Origin: Candidula unifasciata
Taxonomy: Eukaryota > Mollusca > Gastropoda > Stylommatophora > Geomitridae
Direction: 5' to 3'
Assembly: GCA_905116865.2 (NCBI GenBank)
Contig: CAJHNH020006902.1
Location: 1-64,000, forward strand
Length of the DNA: 64,000 nt
The notes under the pieces: generated by a model
Seen by the model: only the letters and a program-made list of their open reading frames with translations
Database searches by the model: none
What the model was told of the DNA's origin: nothing
Made by a program: the position numbers and the translations under genes
Part shown: positions 46,690-57,286 of the stretch, in pieces
How positions within the stretch are numbered: position 1 is the stretch's first letter
Layout: each line of letters begins with the position of its first letter

Positions 46690-46870
46690 CTAATTGGGAG
46701 CTTTATTTGAAGTCGGAGTGCATCTGCCTGAGAGGCAACGAACCAATAGTCTGCACACAAATGTGTCAGATCTGTCAAATGGATACACACACAACACTCA
46801 GGTTCTGGAACAGGACTGCAGTCCAGAAGTGGACAAACAACCAGAACTCTGGGGAAGTTTCAATGAGGGT
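46690..46870 (+). mobile_element. Retroposon fragment (family E)
   Basis: Shares GGATACACACACAACACTCA, GGTTCTGGAACAGGACTGCA and GACAAACAACCAGAACT with 45680-45760. Confidence 0.5.
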
Positions 46871-47154
46871 GTCAAGCAGTTTTGAAGTTAATGGGCGTTT
46901 GTCATAGAAACAATCATGATTTTGAGCTTTAAGAATCAAGCTAAGAAAACAGCACTGCCAGCTCCATGCGGAGAGTGATCTCTGCTGTGTCCTGTCCAAC
47001 ATCACACAAACAATAGAAGATATCATCAAGGGGGAAAAAAACTGTGTCAGTCACGACCTAGATATTTGGACACTTAAGCAGTAGCTGCTGTTGATTATTT
47101 CTGTTGTTATTTGGCACTTTGACTTATGTTGAATGTAGAATCAAGAATTGACAT
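46871..47154. other. Spacer, no gene seen
   Basis: No domain or known repeat. Confidence 0.35.
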
Positions 47155-47700
47155 TACAACACTCGCCCCCATCTTCAGCAGCAAGCGAAGAATTCCAGGT
47201 CCGATGGTACCAGTTACGGTCTCGTTGTATAACCGTCCCATCCTTCCCTTGAGTGTTGAGCATCGGCCAGATCCCCTGTTAACTCCTCGCAGCGCCATTC
47301 TCCTTAGTCCGTAATGATCTATCTAGGCCTCCGCACTGTTCACCCGTTCCCAAAGGGCCCTTACAATATCTAACTTGTCAAACATTAATTCACCACCAAG
47401 TGGTGCACAGCCAGCCAATCTATCTACCTGCTAATTTCCCACACACACCAGCAGAATCTGGAGAAAATATCCACAGGATGCTAACTACCCAGGACCTCTG
47501 AAGTGATGCTTGCCACTCTGAACGAAGCATGCCTGTTTTCACTCCTCTCAACATCCTCTGTGTGTCAGTTACAATCATGGCATGTGTGTACAGCTGATAT
47601 GATTCTCAAGCCAGCGGAAGGCAGCAGAGACTGCCTCCACCTCCATTCTGAAACTAGACGTTGTGAAATCATATTCAAGGCTTTGACTTATGTGCCTGTC
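47155..47700 (-). pseudogene. RNase H-type LINE, 3' portion
   Basis: On the minus strand it shows, in broken frames, the RNase H Glu block (TSSFRMEVEA) near 47650, a decayed C-terminal part, and the 3' end GCTTGCTGCTGAAGATGGGG at about 47165. Alignment by eye with 17000-17650 (minus) covers most of its length. The Asp block is beyond the preserved part. Confidence 0.65.
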
Positions 47701-47889
47701 TTAAACCACATTCTTGTTGATAGTACGTGGCATTTTTTCCCTTCACTTTTGTTTTTCTTTTTAATCACATTTTGATATGTTTGGAAAAAGGTGGGGGGGG
47801 GGGGGGGGAGCAGGTCCTTGCCATATATTTAAAGGGGACGTCACCGAAACAAGGGGGACACGCTACCAAATGGAAAACACTGTTATAGG
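47701..47889. other. Spacer with G-run
   Basis: T-rich, then a 16-G run at 47793-47808. Confidence 0.4.
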
Positions 47890-49700
47890 GAGTTTACAAT
47901 TTCGTGGCTTCCTGCGACTTTCGCCCGAAACACCGCTTGAGGAAGTTCACAAATTCTTGGTCTCCTGTGACTTTCACCATATGGGAGATACCGCGTGAGG
48001 GAGTTCATAAATGTGTGGCCTCCTGCGACTTTCACCAAATGGGAAACATCGCTTGAAGGAAAGGAGTTCACACACTGTTGGCCTCCTGCGACTTTTGCCA
48101 AATGGGAAACACCGCTCGAGGGAGTTCACACACTGTTGGCCTCCTGCGACTTTTGCCAAATGGGAAACACCGCTCGAGGGAGTTCACACATTGTTGGCCT
48201 CCTGCGACTTTCACCAAATGGGAAACACCGCTCGAGGGAGTTCACACATTGTTGGCCTCCTGCGACTTTCACCAAATGGGAAACACCGCTCGAGGGAGTT
48301 CACACACTGTTGGCCTCCTGCGACTTTTGCCAAATGGGAAACACCGCTCGAGGGAGTTCACACACTGTTGGCCTCCTGCGACTTTCACCAAATGGGAAAC
48401 ACCGCTCGAGGGAGTTAACACATTGTTGGCCTCCTGCGACTTTCACCAAATGGGAAACACCGCTCGAGGGAGTTCACACATTGTTGGCCTCCTGCGACTT
48501 TCACCAAATGGGAAACACCGCTCGAGGGAGTTCACACATTGTTGGCCTCCTGCGACTTTCACCAAATGGGAAACACCGCTCGAGGGAGTTCACACATTGT
48601 TGGCCTCCTGCGACTTTTCACCAAATGGGAAACACCGCTCGAGGGAGTTCACACATTGTTGGCCTCCTGCGACTTTCGCCAAATGGGAAACACCGCTCGA
48701 GGGAGTTCACACATTGTTGGCCTCCTGCGACTTTCACCAAATGGGAAACACTGCTCGAGGGAGTTCACACATTGTTGGCCTCCTGCGACTTTCACCAAAT
48801 GGGAAACACCGCTCGAGGGAGTTCACACATTGTTGGCCTCCTGCGACTTTCACCAAATGGGAAACACCGCTCGAGGGAGTTCACACATTGTTGGCCTCCT
48901 GCGACTTTCACCAAATGGTAAAACACCGCTCGAGGGAGTTCACACATTGTTGGCCTCCTGCGACTTTTGCCAAATGGGAAACACCGCTCGAGGGAGTTCA
49001 CACATTGTTGGCCTCCTGCGACTTTCACCAAATGGGACAACACCGCTCGAGGGAGTTCACACATTGTTGGCCTCCTGCGACTTTCACCAAATGGGAAACA
49101 CCGCTCGAGGGAGTTCACACATTGTTGGCTTCCTGCGACTTTCACCAAATGGGAAACACCGCTCGAGGGACTTCACAAACCGTTGGCCTCCTGCGACTTT
49201 CACCAAATGGGAAACACCGCTCGAGGGAGTTCACACATTGTTGGCTTCCTGCGACTTTCACCAAATGGGAAACACCGCTCGAGGGAGTTCACAAACCGTT
49301 GGCCTCCTGCGAGTTTTGCCAAATGGGAAACACCGCTCGAGGGAGCTCACACATTGTTGGCTTCCTGCGACTTTTGCCAAATGGGAAACACCGCTCGAGG
49401 GAGCTCACACATTGTTGGCATCCTGCGACTTTCACCAAATGGGAAACACCGCTCGAGGGAGTTCACACATTGTTGGCCTCCTGCGACTTATGCCAAATGG
49501 GAAACACCGCTAGAGGGAGTTCACAAACAGTTGGCCTCCTGCGACTTTTGCCAAATAGGAATCATCGTTTGAGGGAGTTCACAAATTCTTGGTCTCCTGC
49601 GACTTTTGCCAAAGAGGAAACACCGCTTGAGGGAGTTCACAAATTCGTCGCCTCCTACGACTTTCATCAAATGGGAACCATCGCTTGAAGGAGTTCACTA
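47890..49700. repeat. 58-bp minisatellite, about 31 units
   Basis: Unit GGGAGTTCACACATTGTTGG then CCTCCTGCGACTTTCACCAA and ATGGGAAACACCGCTCGA. Almost every central unit has CTCGAG (XhoI), while edge units have CTTGAG, so the array is homogenised in the middle and diverged at both ends. Because 58 is 1 modulo 3, all three plus frames cycle through a 174-bp superunit without stops, giving frames of up to 536 codons. These are by-products, not genes. Confidence 0.95.
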
Positions 49701-49944
49701 ATTCGACGTTTTCTTCATCTTTCCACAAAATCATCTGATCGCAGCATGTGAAATATATTTTCCGGTAAACATATTTTTCTCGTAATAAATCATATTTGCT
49801 GATAGTGTGCACGAAAAACGACGGTAAATTGTGTCAAAATTATGCATGTTGATAACTGAAGAAAGCTGTCCTTGAACTTAGATATCTAGACAATCGTTTT
49901 TATAAACAGTTAAAAGAGATTCTGCTGGGGGTAATAAGTTTGGT

Positions 49945-50301
49945 TCTTTATTAATATCTTACCCCAGATGACGTCACTGGCCAGTCCAACATTTGAAAGG
50001 GTGGAAAGACTGGGTTTCCTGACTTTCTGATGCCTTTAACTACCCCAAAACATCTAGAACTGGCTACCTCCAACCCACCTACCTCCAACGAGAGAGTGCT
50101 GGCCAGGTCCCACGACTGCATGCAGCCTAGGTCCCACGACTGCATGCAGCCTAGGTCCCACGACTGCATGCAGCCTAGGTCCCACGACAGCATGCAGCCT
50201 AGGTCCCACGACTCCATGCAGACTATCTACCATCCCTTGAAATATTAGACTGTCCCGTGACCTGTGAATTGCCCCTATTTGGGGTAGGATAATAATAAAG
50301 C
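49945..50301. mobile_element. MITE-like element, copy 2
   Basis: Ends CTTTATTAATATCTTACCCC and the complement of CTTTATTATTATCCTACCCC form imperfect inverted repeats. The interior has CCCAGATGACGTCA (TGACGTCA at 49969-49976), ACCCCAAAACATCTAGAAC and a GAAATATTAGA block as in copy 1. It is ~115 bp longer because the AGGTCCCACGACTGCATGCA + GCCT segment is present five times (50105-50224) but only once in copy 1. Confidence 0.65.
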
Positions 50302-50940
50302 ACTATAAGTTTTCTTCTTGCATTAACCTCCACCAAGACATCTGCAATACACTTTTAATTTCATCTTCTCTGTTCAGGATTTTCTAAAAAAACCTTACAA
50401 TTGCTCTATTTTCGTTATTTTTTCCATTACTCATTTCCAAACAGTCGCATCTGCAAAACGCACACAAAATTCCCCTTTCTTCATAAAATTTCCTTTTCTG
50501 CTTGATGTAATATTTACATTTTGCATGAGGTTGTTCAAATGCGTAAATGACCTTTGTTATCGGATATCTTTTCTTTGCTTCGTATACATATCATCTGACA
50601 ATTGTGACTGTCTGGTCACGGCTATGTGAAAAAGCCCTTGTCGTTTTGTTTAATTGAAAATCCTAAAACATTTTGTATTTATAATTAAACTAAAACAAAA
50701 TGTAAGTATTACAGAGAAATACATGTAGATATGAACTGACTTTCACGTAATTGGGTAGTTAGTCTTCTCTTCCATGATTGTAGTCTATATGATTGGCGCC
50801 CCACGGACGAGAATCTCACCGACACAGATCCTAGAAACCTGGTTCAGCCGCATAAAATTGTTATCTCAGGGCACCCGATGGTTACATAATCTACAGTCCA
50901 GTCCGGGCTGGAAATAAGGCGACTGCTTTACAAGATTAGA
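50302..50940. other. Intergenic, no gene seen
   Basis: AT-rich. No motif recognised. Confidence 0.35.
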
Positions 50941-51180
50941 GGAGCGACTGGCAAACGGTTAGAACGCTGGGCTCTCATGCGGGAGACCCGCGTTCGAATC
51001 CTCGGTAGGCTGGGGAACTTTTTTCTGTCGGGGGCAAAAAAAAATCCTCATGTGCACAGTCGTGGCGACAGCACTAGCCGTGTTGCCTCACATCCTCAGG
51101 TTCATGAGAGACCCCTGCTTACATCGCAAAAGTGAGTATAATAAAGACAGTAACTGGCACTTTTGGCAATTTACAAGATT
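50941..51180 (+). mobile_element. SINE family F
   Basis: tRNA-like head GGAGCGACTGGCAAACGGTT with GCGTTCGAATCCTCGGTAGG (B-box). The body has TCTGTCGGGGGCAAAAA and CAGTCGTGGCGACAGCACT, shared with 14632-14700. Confidence 0.65.
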
Positions 51181-51299
51181 ACGCTAGTAAACGGAAAATC
51201 GTGGAACTCAAATGAAAGTAATGACGACTAATCGCTGCTTCCAGCTTCTTATCTAGTTGCTAATTAAACGGCTTAAACAGAGGACAGACGTATACTTTT

Positions 51300-52560
51300 T
51301 GTGAGGAGTTAGTCAAGCTCTGGATCTTAGATGCCGTAGAGAAATTGTAGGTTCTCAAGCCACTAAAATAAAACTGGATGCTGTGCCAGTCTCGGACACA
51401 ACCATTCAGAGCAATCCTGCTGACATGGCCACCACATATGAAAATCATGTGCGAGAAAGGATAAAGAAATCAAGATGTTTTTCGATCCAGTTGGATGAAT
51501 CAAGTGATCATATAGTATATCCAGGCATCTCCTTGTGAGATGTAATTTTTCGTTATTTGAAGCCCTACTCTGGCTTTTGCCAGAGGCAGCAAAAGAGCCC
51601 GGCAATAAAAATGGTATAATGGCTGAACGCGGTTTCTGGGACCTCTCCCCGGGTGACCCTCATCCACATGGTGGCACTTTGTGTCATCGGGTGTTTATCG
51701 CTTGTGTGATGTCCTGGTGGGTTAAAATTCTACTACTGCTAATCAAGTGATGCGAGAAACCATGCTATCCTTCGTTGTTTCGTTAGCTATAGTGAAGATG
51801 CAGACTCGAAGAAAGAACTTCTCTGGTGACCTGACTTACCTGAGTGGACCAACTAGTTCAGAGATACATAATTCTCTTGGTGGATATTTTCAAGGGCATG
51901 GCTTACACTGGAACACACATTAGAGTTCTATTTCTAATCTGAACACTACTTACATTAACGACAAACTGAATTTCTGGTGGCGATTGTTGGCTTTGGCACC
52001 TCTAGCAAGTGAAATACGCACATATTGCTTGATTGTTCCAGAACCAGTTGTTTGTTCACCAGTTTTGCAAACGCGACAGTCAGGGACATTTCATTTGATA
52101 TTCACAAGCACAGGAACGGAACAAGTATGGAGAAACCCGATTAAAGTGATATAAAACTTCGACTAAGACACATCAGAGTGTTCACGAACGGTGATGGAAG
52201 CATGACTGGACGTAACTTAGGAGTAGTTGTGACGTGACAATAAATAAAACGTGTTGAGCACCCACAACGTTTGTCCACTCACTGAATGATCCACCTCACA
52301 GTAAACAAGCTTTCCTTTGAACTACACAGTGTGATAAACGACGCAATGAAGATCATAAACGAAATTTCTAGACGAGCTTTGAACTCCAAGTTGTCAACGA
52401 CACTGTGTAAGAAACAGTATGTGCTTACAGCAGCAGTATCTTCTTTCCTGCAGAACTGAGGGGGTATACAGCGGACGCATTCTTGCACGCCTTTTCGAGC
52501 CGAGCAGAGAACGAAAAGGAGTTTCAGCGACAGGGAAGATCGAGCCCTGGCAGTCATGAA
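51300..52560 (+). pseudogene. hAT-superfamily (ZBED-like) transposase remnant
   Basis: Several blocks read like ZBED5-type hAT transposases. At 51375-51508 one frame has VPVSDTTIQSNPADMATTYE and then CFSIQLDESSD, the LDES(T/S)D motif with a catalytic-type Asp. After the retroposon at 51509-51740 the same frame resumes as ARNHAILRCFVSYSEDADSK then KELLW before a stop. At 51885 another frame has FQGHGLHWNT. At 52320-52430 ELHSVINDAMKIINEISRRA is followed by LNSKLSTTLCK, and then a degraded RVLARLF-type block. Stops and frameshifts are frequent, so it is inactive. The family identity rests on the order of these blocks. Confidence 0.7.
51498..51751 (+). mobile_element. 232-bp retroposon inside hAT remnant, 11-bp target duplication
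   Basis: AATCAAGTGAT occurs at 51498-51508 and 51741-51751, so the insert is 51509-51740. Removing one duplicate restores a continuous hAT frame across the site. The insert's first ~60 bp and last ~120 bp match the two ends of the LINE fragment at 8475-8905 (minus), but about 240 bp containing the LINE polymerase C-terminus is missing. It is therefore a short internally deleted derivative. Confidence 0.75.
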
Positions 52561-52904
52561 CTAGGTCGGCCCACTTTCCGAGATTGTAAAGGAGTGGTAA
52601 CGTGATGAAACAATCGTCGACGAGGGATCTTTCTAGTGATGATCGGTGGACCTCTGCTGTACATGCTCCCCGTGGAGTTATTTTTACTTATTAACGTACT
52701 GGGGTCTTTGTTAAATTAGGAGATGATAGCTAAACTGGTTAACATGGCGGTAACACCAGGGGGTATACTGTATTCGTATTGTGTATATAGAAAGAAAATG
52801 GATGCGTTCCAAAAGAAGTTGGCTTTTCGGATATTCGCATACAGGAAAACGATAAAGAAATCTTTCCATTTGTGGGTAGTTTTTTTTTTATTTCTACTGA
52901 TTTC

Positions 52905-53810
52905 AACAAGTCTATTTTCTAGATAGCTGTTTTCTCCTCTCTGGAACGGCGTCTATTTTCTAGGCTGTTTCCTCCTCTCTTGAACGGCGTCTATTGTTTA
53001 GGCTGTTTCCTCCTCGCTGAAACTGCGTCAATTTTTTAGATAGCTGTTTTGTCCTCTCTGAAACTGGGTCTTTTTTTCTAGATAGCTGTTTTTTCCTTTC
53101 TGAAACTATGTATATTTTCTAGATAGGCTGTTTTCTCCGCTCTGAAACTGTGTCTATTTACTAGATCACTGTTATCTCCTCTCTGAAACAGCGTCAATTT
53201 TCTAGATAGCTGTTTTCTCCTATATGAAACTGCAATAATTTTCCAGATAGCTGTTTTCTCCTAAATGAAACTGCAATAATTTTCCAGATAGCAGTTTTCT
53301 CCTCACTGAAACTGCGTCTGTCTTCTAGAAAGATGTTTTGTTTTCTTTTATACAATAAACGTATTCTCTGGAAAAACATTGTGTCCTCTATGAGACAAAT
53401 GTATACTACCTAGTTAAATATACTTTCCTCTCTAACACTGTGCGCTTCATTATATAATTATACGTTTGTCCTCTAGGACACAGCACTGTCCTCTCTAAAA
53501 CTTTACTTTTTATTCTCTAATTATACGTTTATCCTCTAGGACACATCACTGTCCTTTCTAACACTGTGTGTTTCATTGTCTAATTATACGTTTGTCCTCT
53601 AGGACACAGAACTGTCCTCTCTAAAACTGTACTATTTATTCTCTAGTTAGATGGTTTGTTTCCCCTTTCGGACGCAGTACCATCCTCTTAAAAACTGTTC
53701 TATACTCTCTAATTAAACATTCTTCCTCTAGGACACAGTACTGTCCTAACACTTTACTTCTATTCTATAGTTAGATGTTTTTCCTCCCTCTCTGACACAT
53801 TACCTTCAAT
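52905..53810. repeat. Two adjoining diverged ~50-60-bp satellites
   Basis: 52905-53360 repeats TTTTCTAGATAGCTGTTTTC followed by TCCTCTCTGAAACTGCGTC about nine times. 53400-53810 repeats a motif like GTCCTCTAGGACACAGCACT then GTCCTCTCTAAAACTGT and AATTATACGTTT about six times. The shared CTCTCTGAAAC/CTCTCTAAAAC segment suggests that one array arose from the other. Confidence 0.8.
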
Positions 53811-55112
53811 ACTCTCTTGGTATTTTGTACTAACACTTTACCTTGCATATTATAGTTACATATTTGTTCCTCGCCGATTAACCGCCCTCTATATTCGCGT
53901 GATAATGTGTCTGTAGCTATTATTATGCCAGTTATTAGTTGCCATCGATTTCATGACTAATTTTTTTTTAAGACAACCATCTATGTTAATGAAAATGTAC
54001 CTAGTTTGTAATTAACAGAGACGTAAACAAAAGAAGAAATGGTTTTAGCATTAAACGGCGTAATTTAGTTACTATGTATCTTTTCTGTCAATTCTTAAGA
54101 TCCAGACATGTTACAAACCATGCCTTTGAGGAGAAATTATAAAGAGTCCGGTAGAAAACAAGTAAATGTAAATGATGAATAAGTAGTGCCCATGACCTTT
54201 GAACAGTAGTAAATTTGCAGTGTCAGTCTGACATTCGTGTGAGCAAATACAACATTAAAAAAAAAAAATTATGAATCAATGCATGTTGAAAGTGTGAGTT
54301 TACGTAACAGCGCCTCTTCTATAGTAGAACAATTACTGAATATCATACCTGCTTCGTTATGCCATTTCCATGATCAAGACTGTGACACTCAAGCAACTGC
54401 AGTCGAGAGTGATTAAAACTAGAGAAGCATCAAAGTGAGAGGGATAATTACACGTGCACACTGAATAGTTACTTTTAAGGAAATGATGACGGAGGAAATC
54501 AATGTCTCAGTGACTATGTCATTCACAGTTAGCAAGACGAAGATTAAATGGCAGTAATTTGTACAGAACGTAAACGTGAGGTAATAATAGCTAGTACAGA
54601 TATTACAAGAGTCAATAATGGTTATTTTACTAATTTATCTGGTTATTTTACTAATTTAACATAATCTGTTTGGTTAGACCGATGTTAGTTAAAAGCTGTA
54701 GGTGTCACCGAGGCTTCAACTGGAGAGACACAGATAAGTGCTCCGTTCCCGCGCTGGTAAAAGCCACACCAAATGTCCCTTGCTCTTCCATTTGAAAACT
54801 ACTGAACAAACATTTCAAACAAAAGTTGGCTGTGCATCTTTGAAAGGACGATGGAAAACCTATACCAGCAATTGTTGCCTGCTTGCGCATGGTTTTACTA
54901 TGCAAATTTTATGTTCAGTAGTTTGCCATTGCTTACTTAATGGTCGTCTCTGTGGAAACATTGTCGAAACCGACGCTAGGCGGAATGCTACCAAATCGAA
55001 CGCAGTTGAAATCGAATTGGGTATTCTGGAATAACAAACCGCGTTAGTAACTCCTAAGACACAGGCAGACAACAAACAATTACTCCTGCCTGGCAAAATC
55101 TAGAAACATGCC
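53811..55112. other. Upstream region of GPCR-4
   Basis: A TTATTTTACTAATTTA duplication lies near 54619-54660. No other gene is recognised. The frame at 54738-55034 has no domain. Confidence 0.4.
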
Positions 55113-55132
55113 CACGCATTAAATGCATAAGG
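55113..55132 (+). promoter_or_regulatory. Shared upstream block of GPCR-4
   Basis: CACGCATTAAATGCATAAGG differs from the GPCR-3 block by one base. It ends 89 bp before the preferred ATG (55222) or 44 bp before the upstream ATG (55177). Flanking sequence on both sides is far less similar between the two genes. Confidence 0.5.
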
Positions 55133-55221
55133 TAGTCTTGCTAGAGGCGTCAACTCCAACAGTCCTGTTTTAGACAGTGAGCTGTCAACTGCCTCAACTT
55201 TGTTGGAGTAATACTTATGAC

Positions 55222-56319
55222 ATGTTTGGTGTCAGCGGTCAAAGTCAGTTGGCAGTACTGGCTCACAATGTCAGTGCTACAACCTCACAAATCATTCACG
55301 ACGATGTCATGATATACATTCACATATGTCTCAACATCACAGTGCGGATGGTGATCTCAGTTGTTGGTGTTCTCACCAATTTCATCAACACCATCATCTT
55401 CTCAAAACTTGGCTTCAAAGACAGTATGAGCGTGGAGTTGTTCTCTCTTTCCGTCACTGATTTTGTTGTTGAAGTTATCCAAGTGGCCAGTTGTATTTTT
55501 TATATCGTCGATTTGGTTTATCCTAATTTAGAGCGCAAGGTGTGGGTTCTGTGTTATTTTGTTTTCGGATGGGCTGTAAATAACACTTTATCAATGTCTA
55601 GCTGGATCACGGCCATGGTTTCTTTAGAACGGTGTCTCTGCGTAGTTTTTCCGTTTCAGGCAAAGCAAATATTTACTAGATCTCGCTGCATCGTTGTCAT
55701 ATTGCTCATACAGTTAATTCATATGGGCCTGGGTGTTCCTTACGTGCTTGACAAAATTAAATGGGTAGACTTCAACATTCCATCGATAGATACAAATCCA
55801 TGTGATGAGTTAGAGAGTAACAGCACTGGAATACTCAGCTCTGGGTCCACCACGCTCAACACTGTCATTGATCTGGTAGCCAGTGTATCGGTGTCATTTC
55901 TGCTACAGTTTGTGGTTATTGCTAGCACCATCTGGATGGGTTACTCCTTGCAGATCTCGTCCCGGGTACGAAAAGCCTCCTCTAGCTTGACAACGCCCCA
56001 AGTAACCATCAAGCTACTTTCCATTCAGTTCAGCGAAACACTGTCAAACCGAGAGAGAAGGTTGGTCAAGGTTGTCATGTCCCTTGCCATCATCTTAACA
56101 GTCTGCAACGCTCCGCAGGTTGTCTCGGCGATAGCCTACCACTTAGTCCCTGGCTTGAACTCAGAGGAGCAGATCAATCTCAGCACCACCTTGTGGACGG
56201 TGACGTATACGTTCGGATCCCTGGGCTGCTCTAGCCATTTCCTGGTGTACCTTCGACTGAACAGAAACTACCAGAAACAGTTCCACAAATGGTTCGGGAT
56301 GTGCCAAGTCACGTCATAA
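55222..56319 (+). CDS. GPCR-4: intact chemosensory-like rhodopsin-family receptor
   Basis: This is a single-exon receptor of 365 residues from this start. An in-frame ATG at 55177 would add 15 residues. I prefer 55222 because it puts DDVMIY at residue 27, as in GPCR-2 (29) and GPCR-3 (27). In this numbering: TM1 about 32-62 (GVLTNFINTIIF), loop KLGFKDSMS, TM2 with LSVTD, TM3 ending LERC (135-138), TM4 about 156-176, TM5 about 212-243, TM6 with LTVCNAPQ, TM7 ending FLVYLRLN. Asn-linked sites are possible at N16-V-S and N200-S-T. A Cys at 194 in loop 2 (NPCDE) is not matched in GPCR-2 or -3. The stop codon (56317-56319) lies inside a 13-bp target duplication of a SINE (56309-56321 and 56719-56731), so the native 3' UTR now follows the SINE. 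Ligand unknown. Confidence 0.93.
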   Translation: MFGVSGQSQLAVLAHNVSATTSQIIHDDVMIYIHICLNITVRMVISVVGVLTNFINTIIFSKLGFKDSMSVELFSLSVTDFVVEVIQVASCIFYIVDLVYPNLERKVWVLCYFVFGWAVNNTLSMSSWITAMVSLERCLCVVFPFQAKQIFTRSRCIVVILLIQLIHMGLGVPYVLDKIKWVDFNIPSIDTNPCDELESNSTGILSSGSTTLNTVIDLVASVSVSFLLQFVVIASTIWMGYSLQISSRVRKASSSLTTPQVTIKLLSIQFSETLSNRERRLVKVVMSLAIILTVCNAPQVVSAIAYHLVPGLNSEEQINLSTTLWTVTYTFGSLGCSSHFLVYLRLNRNYQKQFHKWFGMCQVTS

Positions 56320-56731
56320 TAGGGGGCTGCGTGGTCTCGAGGCATGGTGTCCGCCTCGGGTGCTAGAGGTTCCGGGTTCAATCCCCGGTAAGAGCTGGGA
56401 TTTTTTTTTTTTCACATGGACTTCTAGTAATTTTCTCTGATCTCTGGGTAGTTAGATCGGACGCCCATGTGCATTGTTGTGCACGTAAAAAAATCCGTTG
56501 GCAGTTGAAAATTTAAAAGAGTAGCCTTACGGCGCAGCCAGAGCAAAATTTGGAGTTAAAAATCTAAACAAAGTATTTCAGGATCCTCGCCGGTGCTAGA
56601 GAGCCTGTGCACTGTGCTGAGCTTCTTCTGACTAAGACTTGAGTTAGAAGGAGAACGCAGCACTTATGAGTTACTACCCGTGCGCCAAGATGTTGATCCG
56701 TTGTTTAAACTTCAAACTTCACGTCATAATA
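56309..56731 (+). mobile_element. SINE family B inserted at the GPCR-4 stop codon
   Basis: TCACGTCATAATA is present at 56309-56321 and again at 56719-56731, so the SINE body is about 56322-56718. It has a full tRNA-like head (CTGCGTGGTCTCGAGGCATG, B-box CGGGTTCAATCCCCGG), a T-run, and the 300-bp family body, ending ACTTCAAACT. Same strand as the receptor. It lacks a poly-A tail. It could supply new 3' UTR sequence to GPCR-4. Confidence 0.88.
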
Positions 56732-56875
56732 CTATGTTTCGCCGAAAAAAGGAAAGACAATTACTTAACAAGAGAACAAGCACTAGCTGTTGGTAATATA
56801 AGCTCTACCTCAAAGATAAAGACTAGCAGACCGACATTCAGACGTGCAGAATTCCGTCATCAATTGAAACACCGT

Positions 56876-56966
56876 TCATGCGTACTGAACTATAAAGTAA
56901 TAAATGTATGCGTACTCAATTATAAAGTAATACATGTATTCGTACTAAACTATAAAGTAAGAAATG
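56876..56966. repeat. Three 30-bp tandem repeats
   Basis: Unit like TGCGTACTGAACTATAAAGT followed by AATAAATGTA, three times. It is in frame as CVLNYKVINV but without other coding support. Confidence 0.9.
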
Positions 56967-57088
56967 TATGAATACATTTAAGTAAATAATACTATTGGCA
57001 TAATTTCTTTAAATACCTGATTATATAACTTTTAATTAAACATGTGTCAACACCTAACCCGGTTCCCTGTTGTAAATAACAAAATAAG

Positions 57089-57123
57089 CCCCCCCCCCCC
57101 CCCCCCCCCATCCCCCCCCCCCC
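57089..57123. repeat. Poly-C tract
   Basis: Two C-runs (about 20 and 12) separated by AT. Confidence 0.9.
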
Positions 57124-57286
57124 TCTTTTCCAGAAAAACCTCTAAGGCGTCCTTCGAAACAGCAATTGCACAAAGGCAGCACAGAATATCGCTGAAACTC
57201 GCAAACAGTGACGTCATTCTGGTAAACAACGCTATACACAACGAGCAATCGCGAAATGGAACACTGAGCTGCAAATCTTATGTGAC

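Noticed and set aside
48078..49688. 536-codon open frame
   Set aside because: Product of the 58-bp satellite. All three frames cycle through the same sequence, so it carries no coding information.
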